DNA of 17,480 bases from Acanthamoeba castellanii str. Neff. Taxonomy: Eukaryota; Discosea; Longamoebia; Acanthamoebidae. The stretch spans positions 784,149 to 801,628 of the forward strand of contig NW_004457313.1 in NCBI RefSeq assembly GCF_000313135.1, in the 5' to 3' direction. This document shows, piece after piece, positions 11,910-17,480 of the stretch (its first letter is position 1; every line of letters begins with the position of its first letter). The notes beneath the pieces were generated by a model. It worked only from the letters and a program-made list of their open reading frames with translations. It ran no database searches and was not told the DNA's origin. A program made the translations under genes and the position numbers.

Positions 11910-11945
11910 TAGTGGACCCCCGCTGCCCTCTGTTCCATCGTAGAA

Positions 11946-12742
11946 ATGAAGACCATCGTCGCCTCCCAGGTCCTTCCCCTCCCCAAGAACGGTACGATCT
12001 CGCACCCAGGGGATTATGAATGAGCGCAATTAGATTCTCAATTGAGGACATGCCTGCTCATGCGCCATCCATACATCCATCCAATGCAGTGACCGTCAGC
12101 GTCAACTCGCGTGTGGTCACCGTCAAGGGTCCCCGCGGTGAGCTCACCCGCAGGTTCAAGCACACCGATGCCGAGATGGAGATCATCGGCGGCAAGAAGA
12201 GGAAGCTGAAGGTCACCATCTGGTTCGGCAAGAGGAAGAACCTCGCCTGCATCCGCACCATCTGCACCCACATCAAGAACATGATCGTCGGTGTCACTAA
12301 GGTACGCCTAATCGACCCTTTCATCCATTGGTTCACTTCTCACCCATTCTCCCACTCATCGCGTAGGGCTACGAGTACAAGATGAAGTTTGTCTACGCCC
12401 ATTTCCCCGTGAACTGCAACATCCCCGATGACGGCAAGTTCGTGGAGATTCACAACTTCTTGGGCGAGAAGGTCGTCCGTCGCGTGCACATGCTCGAGGG
12501 TGTCAAGGTCACCCGTTCCACTGAGAAGGACGAGATCATCCTCACCGGCAACGATCTCGAGCTCGTCTCTCAGTCCGGTACTTACCCCCCCCCCAACAGC
12601 ATTTCTCCATGTACATCTTTCTAATCCCCCCCCTCTTGCAGCTGCCAACGTGCACCAGTCGGTTCTCGTGAAGAACAAGGATATCCGTAAGTTCTTGGAC
12701 GGTATTTATGTCAGCGAGAAGAAGGTCATCGGTCAGGAGTAA
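11946..12742 (+). CDS. RPL9: 60S ribosomal protein L9 (uL6), complete, 4 exons
   Basis: This is a core protein of the large cytosolic ribosomal subunit, near the GTPase-associated centre and the sarcin-ricin loop. Exons 11946-11991, 12090-12301, 12367-12577 and 12642-12742 join in frame across GT-AG introns to 189 residues, close to the 192 of human RPL9. Signatures in order: [97 protein letters not shown], and [15 protein letters not shown]. The very short first exon of 46 bp before a promoter-near intron is usual for ribosomal protein genes. Introns of 98, 65 and 64 bp are among the shortest in the window, as expected for a highly expressed gene. Confidence 0.97.
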
Positions 12743-12784
12743 GTGGTGGCAATGTAACGGAAGGTCCACTCAAACTAAAAGCAC

Positions 12785-12790
12785 ATTAAA
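12785..12790 (+). terminator. Candidate poly(A) signal ATTAAA of RPL9
   Basis: The common variant ATTAAA lies 43 bp after the RPL9 stop codon, within the 120 bp between two convergent stop codons. It is a plausible but not proven signal. Confidence 0.5.
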
Positions 12791-12862
12791 ATCTCTGCTC
12801 TCCGCCCAGCCCAGCTTTTTGATTCTCATGAATGTTGTTCATTCTTCACAAATCAAGGAAGC

Positions 12863-14134
12863 TCACAGTGGCCCCTTGGTGACTACAATGCTCGCGCCAG
12901 CGCGGGTTGGGGTAGGGCTGGTAGACGCTCTCCTGCCGTAAAGGCTGCTGGCCAGTGCGCGAAGTTGTTCGTTCTTCTTGGCCTCCGCGGAGGTGGCCTT
13001 GTTGGCTGTGGCCGTTGCGAAGATGGGCGTGATGGTGGTTCTTCTTCGCTTGACCACGCGGTCAGGCGAGAACGCGCTCTGCGCCATCAGCCGATCCGTT
13101 TCCGTGGTGGGCAAGAGCGTGATGGACAGGTTCTTGGCTTCTCGCTCCTTCTTCTCCTCCGCCAGCTCTTTCTTTCGCTTCTGTAAACACACAGCAGCGA
13201 AAGAGCTCTTAGTCACCACCACCATCCAACAAAATGACGACCAACAGATCGCCACCACACGATGAGCACGCACCCGGAATGAGCCACGCAGGGCCGAGTT
13301 GAGGGCGTAGTCGTCCTGCACGTCGTCTTTGATCTCCTGTAATCGGAGCAGGCTGGGCGCGCTCTCCTTGGCCTTGCGCACGTCCTCGGTCTGGTGCTCC
13401 AAGCGGTAGAAGGGATCCTCGGCGAGCTTCTTGGCTTCCTCCTCGTCCTTCAGCTTCATCGTCTCGCTGTCCTTTTCGTCCCACGTCTCTTCTTTTCGCT
13501 TCGCCCCACTCACGATCTCGTAGTCCGAATGCTGTGATGGTCACGTGTGGCGGACAGTCGCACGAGCTTCAGCATTCTCCACACCGCACACGAACGACCG
13601 CACGCGCGCACACAGCAGCCGGTATGGCGGTGGGGCGTGGGGCTGGTACCTCGGGGTCGGTCTTGATCTCCATGTAGTTGGGACACAGGTGGCATCGCAT
13701 GCGGAACTGGTAGATGGGAGTGGAGAAGTACTTGCCCACCTGCTTCTTCTCCGCATTGTACCGCTTGCCGCGCGCGATGTGAATGCCGCACCCACCGCAC
13801 CACACGTTGTAGGGCATCTCGAACCTGCAGAAGAAAGAGAGGGGGGGGGGGAACGCTCTGCGTCAGTCGCGCCGTTCACCTGTCGCGCTCTCGTACACGG
13901 CATCATTGGGGGTAAAGGTGGCGGTACCGTATCACGAGGATGCCTTGGTCCAGTTTCTTGGCACGTTCGCGCAGAGGGTGCGACCCCACGAATTTGTTGA
14001 GCCCGCCCTGCCCAACGTTGAGATGAGCAGCGCATCGGGCAGAGATAGGAGGGACAAGCGGCATTCGGCCCACGTACATATTTGGGGTCGTAGTCAGGAG
14101 GGTAGTACTTGTTCGTCGCCTTTCGGTCTGCCAT
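12863..14134 (-). CDS. YJU2B: YJU2B/CCDC130-type splicing factor (Cwc16 family), complete, 5 exons
   Basis: Cwc16-family proteins (YJU2 and its paralogue CCDC130/YJU2B) join the spliceosome around catalytic activation. Minus-strand exons 14134-14078, 14007-13928, 13824-13650, 13531-13274 and 13180-12863 join across GT-AG introns to 295 residues. The start MADRKATNKYYPPDYDPKY, then LNKFVGSHPLRERAKKLDQ, RFEMPYNVWCGGCGIHIARG, RYNAEKKQVGKYFSTPIYQF and CHLCPNYMEIKTDPE match human CCDC130 more closely than YJU2. Two CxxC pairs (about Cys55/58 and Cys90/93) form the expected zinc site. Next comes SDYEIVSGAKRKEETWDEKD, a charged helical region ending YALNSALRGSFR, a Lys/Glu-rich coiled stretch, and a Ser/Thr-rich tail. 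It is shorter than the animal proteins, having a reduced C-terminal tail. It converges on RPL9, with 120 bp between stop codons. Confidence 0.93.
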
Positions 14135-14331
14135 GGCGGGGTGTGGTTGAGATGCCTCTTCTTTGTTTTATGTTTTATTTTCTCGCCTTTTCCTGCTCGA
14201 AGAAGGCGAGGCGTGGTATGAAAAGTTTTTATTTTTTCTCCCGTCTCCGCGGTGGCCGGCAGCCAGGCGGGGGCTGACCCACACGATCACCCCCTCGTGC
14301 ATGCACATACCCAACCGACTGACTGCCGCGC
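14135..14331. other. Shared 3' UTR of BUB1 and promoter of YJU2B
   Basis: Both neighbours read leftwards. The 197 bp between the BUB1 stop and the YJU2B start must hold the end of one transcript and the promoter of the next, leaving about 90 bp between the BUB1 poly(A) signal and the YJU2B ATG. Confidence 0.6.
14228..14233 (-). terminator. Poly(A) signal AATAAA of BUB1
   Basis: On the minus strand AATAAA sits in an A-rich run (GAGAAAAAATAAAAAC) about 100 bp after the BUB1 stop codon. Confidence 0.65.
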
Positions 14332-17300
14332 TCACTTCTGCTTCTTGTCGCGCTCGAACATGAGGATGTTCTGACGGGCGAGGAGGGTCTTGATGGTCTT
14401 GGCCTTGGGCGGATTCTTCTTGAGGTGCTCCTCGAACCTGCGCCTGTGCTGGCTCACGTCCGGAATGTTATTGCAGTCCTGGGCACAACACACACACACA
14501 CATACCCACACAAACCAAGTCAGCATCACATATCATTCGGTTGACAGCCGAGGAGGAGGAGGAGGAGGAGGAGGAGTGGGTGTGTACGGTGATGTTGAGG
14601 AAGTCGCGGAAGAGAGGACGCCACAGGTCGGCCTGATGGTAGCGCTTGAAGGGCATTTTGGGCATCAGGTCCTTCGTCCTCGGGTCTCGGATGACGTCGA
14701 TGAAGTTTCCGTGCAGCAGGCAGTGGACCACCCCGCAGATACCGAACAGGTCGGCCTGGTAGGTCCAGGGACGCCCCTCCGTCATCTCCGTGCACCTGCC
14801 ACACCGCCACACAACCAAGAGGACAAGCCAGTCAGCGTGACTGCCATCGGCGCTGCGTGATGTGTCGTGTCGTTGGTCGTGTAGTTGGTCGTGTCGTGTG
14901 CACGCACTTGAAACCCTCCACGTGATTGCCCGAATTGAAGACGGTGCCCTCGGGGTAGAGGCGGGTGTCGATGCTCCGCCCGTAGTCGATCAGTACGAGC
15001 CCCTTGCCGTCCCAGCCTGTTCATGCGTATGCAGAGGAGAAGGAGAACAGCAGCGTTAGCCGGCTATGCGGTAAGGACGACATCACGTCGAACGCATCGA
15101 TGGAAGGGTTGGGCGCTCTACGTACCCGCGGAACCCGAGCCCCAATCGTCGAGTTCGACGCCGGGGTTGTTCTTGATGAGGAAGTTATCGGGCTTGATGT
15201 CGCCGTGGATGATGCCCGCACCGTGGAGGATTTCGATGATCTTGAGCATCTCCAGCGTGTAGTAGATGATCAGCGGCTCGTCCATGCGCTTGTTCATCTG
15301 CTCGATGATCAGCAAGCGCAGTCCGGCCACGTGTTAGCAGGAGACGACCACCCACTCGGAAAACACTTTTCCAAAATATCTGTTATAAGATTGAACAACA
15401 CACACACACAGCGTTACCTTGTGGAAACAGTTCATGGCGTCCTGCAGAGTGCCATCGCTAAACTGCATGAGTGTGAGGGCCTTGTCGCTATACATGTGGA
15501 TCGAGTGGAACCGAACAAAATTGTGGTGCTGCCGCAAGAGAGAGAGAGAGAGAGAACACGCCACGGATGGGCGTTAGGCGGGGCCAGACTAGCGGAGGGA
15601 TGCGACCAAGGCGGTACCAGGTTGCGCGGGATGCGTTCGAGGATCTGGTGGTGGATGTACCACTCCCACAGGGAGGGCTCGTTGAGCACCTTGAGGGCGG
15701 CGTTGGTCTCCCCGCCCTCCAGGTCGATGAACGAGCACTCGATGATGTCGACCTTGAAGACCGTGGCGAAGGCTCCCTCACCGACGCGCTCCTCCACCTC
15801 GATGCAGACCTCCGGCAGCTCGAGCTGGGGTTCGGCCACCGAACTGACCCGGCGCCCTCGCGGCACTGTTGGTTGTTGTGGTTGTTGTCGAACGACACAA
15901 ACCGACCGCGGGCTTAAGCGACCACCACTCACTGCAACCACCAGCGCGAGCGCGGGTGCGAGAGGGCAGCAGCAGCAGCAGCAGCAAATGACGAGCGAGG
16001 AGGCGGGAGTGAGCACCCTTCAATATGTTCCTTCCCGGCGCCTTCTCCGGTCGGCAGTCGAAAAAATTGGGATAGCGCGTCACCTTGTCCCCCAACCTGC
16101 ACAAGACACGAGCAGCAGCAGCAGCAACACAAGCGTGTGCGTGAGGACAATAACAATAACACCAACAATGCAGCCGTAGTGTGTGCCGCATAACATAGTG
16201 GTGATGGCGATGGAGGCGTACAATTGGAGTAGGCGCTTCTCTTCGCTGAGCAGCCAGGGATCGACAACGGACGCTTTCTGCTTGACCTGGCCCAACCGCT
16301 CGTCTATGCATCACCATCGCGATCAGGTGTACATAGTAGTGGGATTATACACATGCCGAGCGTGTGTGTGTGTCCAAAGCAGAACCAGCGCGAGAGAGAG
16401 CGTAGAAGAGGCGTACCTGCTGGTTGCCTCTTGCCGCCGCCGCCGCCGCCGGTCGCTTGAGCAGTGCTGCTGGCCGGCGGGTTGTCGTCAAAATCAGAGA
16501 AGATGGCGAAGGAGGCGGCCTGCGGCTTCTGCAGGACGGGCAGGGTGAGCAGGCTCGTGGTATCGGCGCCATCGCCCTCCTGCGCGCCGTCGTCAAACAC
16601 GGCAAAGTCCAGCTTGGGCGGCCTCAGGGCGCCAGCCCCCTGCTGCTTCAACGGCACAGGCGAGCCTTGCTCGTCCTCGTAGATCTGGAACCCGCCGGCC
16701 GACGGCCTACGATCGTAGGTGGTGTGCGTGTGGTGGTGGTGGTGGTGGTGCGTCGTCGGTTGGGCGAAAAGGCGAAAGCGAAGTGCGGGCGTGGAGGGAG
16801 GCGTACGCTTGGGCCAGGGCGCCGGCGGGGAGGAGGCCGGTGTCGTCCCAGGAGAGGTTGCTGGTGATCTCGTCGGGCTCCTCGCCCTGGTTACGGGCGG
16901 CGATGACCTCCCGCACGGCATCGCCATAGGTGCGCTTATTGTGCGCCGGCTCAAAGCGGGGCACGTTGGCGGCGGCCTGGCGGTTCTCCTTGGCGGCCAG
17001 CTCCTCCTGGAGCACCTCGCGGTTGGTCTTCTTGGTCGGCTGCACGGCGAGGCCCAGGCCCTTGCGCGCTGGCGCGACGGCGCCCGGGGTCTGCGCGCTC
17101 TTTGCCGCAGCGCTGCGACCGCTGGCGCCGCGGGACCTGGCCGGCGCCGCATTCTCGCGGTCCTCGATGGGGATCGACGAGAGGGTGGCGTCGCCCAGCG
17201 CGCGCGTGTCGTCGTCAAAGTCGCCGGAGAACATGGACATGACGTTGGCCATGGCGGCCCGTGTGTTCATCGTGACCGTCGGCGTGGGCGGGGCGTCGCC

Positions 17301-17480
17301 GTGGGCGTGCCGCCCGCCACCAACGCCGGCGAGACTCTCGCGCGAGGGGGCCGCGTCCTGCAGAAAGCCGCCGCGCAGAGCGGCGGTGAGGGAAGTCGTC
17401 TCGTCGCGCGGCGCGCCGTCGTCGGCACCGTCGGCAAAGAGCGGGAGGACCTTGTCCAGCGCGCGCTTGGTGTGGAAGGT
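14332..17480 (-). CDS. BUB1: BUB1/MadBub spindle-checkpoint kinase, 3' ten exons (5' partial)
   Basis: BUB1 recruits checkpoint proteins to kinetochores and phosphorylates histone H2A. Minus-strand exons 17480-16807, 16706-16417, 16303-16222, 16096-16017, 15865-15618, 15528-15418, 15297-15126, 15016-14908, 14795-14588 and 14478-14332 join in frame (GT-AG) into 706 residues. The linker has a CD1 motif (PTVTMNTRAAMANVMSMF; human SPTVHTKEALGFIMNMF), KEN (AAKENRQAA) and three ABBA-type motifs (FQIYED, FAVFDD, FAIFSD). The kinase has VGEGAFATVFKV, AALKV (ATP lysine), SDGTLQDAMN, IIHGDIKPDNFLI (catalytic Asp), LVLIDYGRSID (DYG in place of DFG; human BUB1 DLG), FKCTEM and PWTYQADLFG, so it looks active. 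The tail is DCNNIPDVSQ...RRFEEHLKKN. The TPR domain and GLEBS motif expected upstream are outside the window. The frame is open to the window edge. Confidence 0.93.
14551..14577. repeat. GAG trinucleotide repeat in BUB1 intron
   Basis: Nine GAG units lie in the intron 14479-14587. They read CTC on the coding strand, close to the donor side. Confidence 0.8.
16493..16690 (-). other. Cluster of three ABBA-type motifs in BUB1
   Basis: FQIYED (16673-16690), FAVFDD (16589-16606) and FAIFSD (16493-16510) each fit the pattern F-x-[ILV]-[FHY]-x-[DE]. All three lie in one exon, 28-32 residues apart. In animals and yeast such motifs bind the Cdc20 propeller. Confidence 0.75.
16983..16991 (-). other. 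KEN box in BUB1 linker
   Basis: Lys-Glu-Asn lies in ELAAKENRQAA, in a charged, likely helical or disordered stretch. KEN boxes in the MadBub family contact Cdc20. Confidence 0.7.

Larger units (their letters stand above)
11635..11945 (+). other. Intergenic: formin 3' UTR and RPL9 5' region
   Basis: The first 105 bp holds the formin 3' UTR, with short CCGA repeats near 11650-11670. After the poly(A) signal comes the RPL9 promoter and leader. No further gene was seen in these 311 bp. Confidence 0.6.

Noticed and set aside
14390..16179. Plus-strand frames opposite BUB1, including one of 391 residues
   Set aside because: They run antisense across clear BUB1 kinase exons and introns and show no family motif.

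Overview
This is a eukaryotic nuclear window: GC-rich, gene-dense and intron-rich, with short GT-AG introns (about 60-210 bp) full of simple repeats, exons strongly biased to G/C at third positions, and intergenic gaps of about 120-570 bp. The protein set and gene style fit a free-living amoebozoan, most likely an Acanthamoeba-like species. That assignment is inference; no rRNA or other marker is present. No bacterial operons, CRISPR arrays, transposons or tRNAs were found.

Layout: (1) about 184-1376 (+), the 3' end of FANCD2, the Fanconi anaemia protein. (2) 1525-2830 (+), an unrecognised acidic/basic protein with a C-terminal membrane anchor. (3) 3079-5381 (-), a complete 9-exon deoxyhypusine synthase. 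(4) 5382-5955, a divergent promoter region. (5) 5956-11634 (+), a complete 9-exon gene for a protein of about 1512 aa that joins about 16 ankyrin repeats to FH1 and FH2 formin domains. (6) 11946-12742 (+), a 4-exon ribosomal protein L9 (uL6). (7) 12863-14134 (-), a 5-exon YJU2B/CCDC130 (Cwc16-family) splicing factor. (8) 14332-17480 (-), the 3' ten exons of a BUB1/MadBub spindle-checkpoint kinase whose N-terminus lies beyond the window. I rebuilt the reading frames across 36 introns by hand; every junction keeps frame and the joined proteins match known family order and length where I know the family.

The genes do not form one pathway. They cover crosslink repair (FANCD2), eIF5A hypusination (DHS), actin assembly (formin), translation (RPL9), splicing (YJU2B) and mitotic checkpoint signalling (BUB1). 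The points most worth following are the ankyrin-formin fusion, the BUB1 linker with a KEN box, three ABBA-type motifs and a possible second CD1 motif, the EDGE motif kept in an amoebal FANCD2, and G-rich (not pyrimidine-rich) tracts at many 3' splice sites, including one 17-nt element shared by introns of two unrelated genes.
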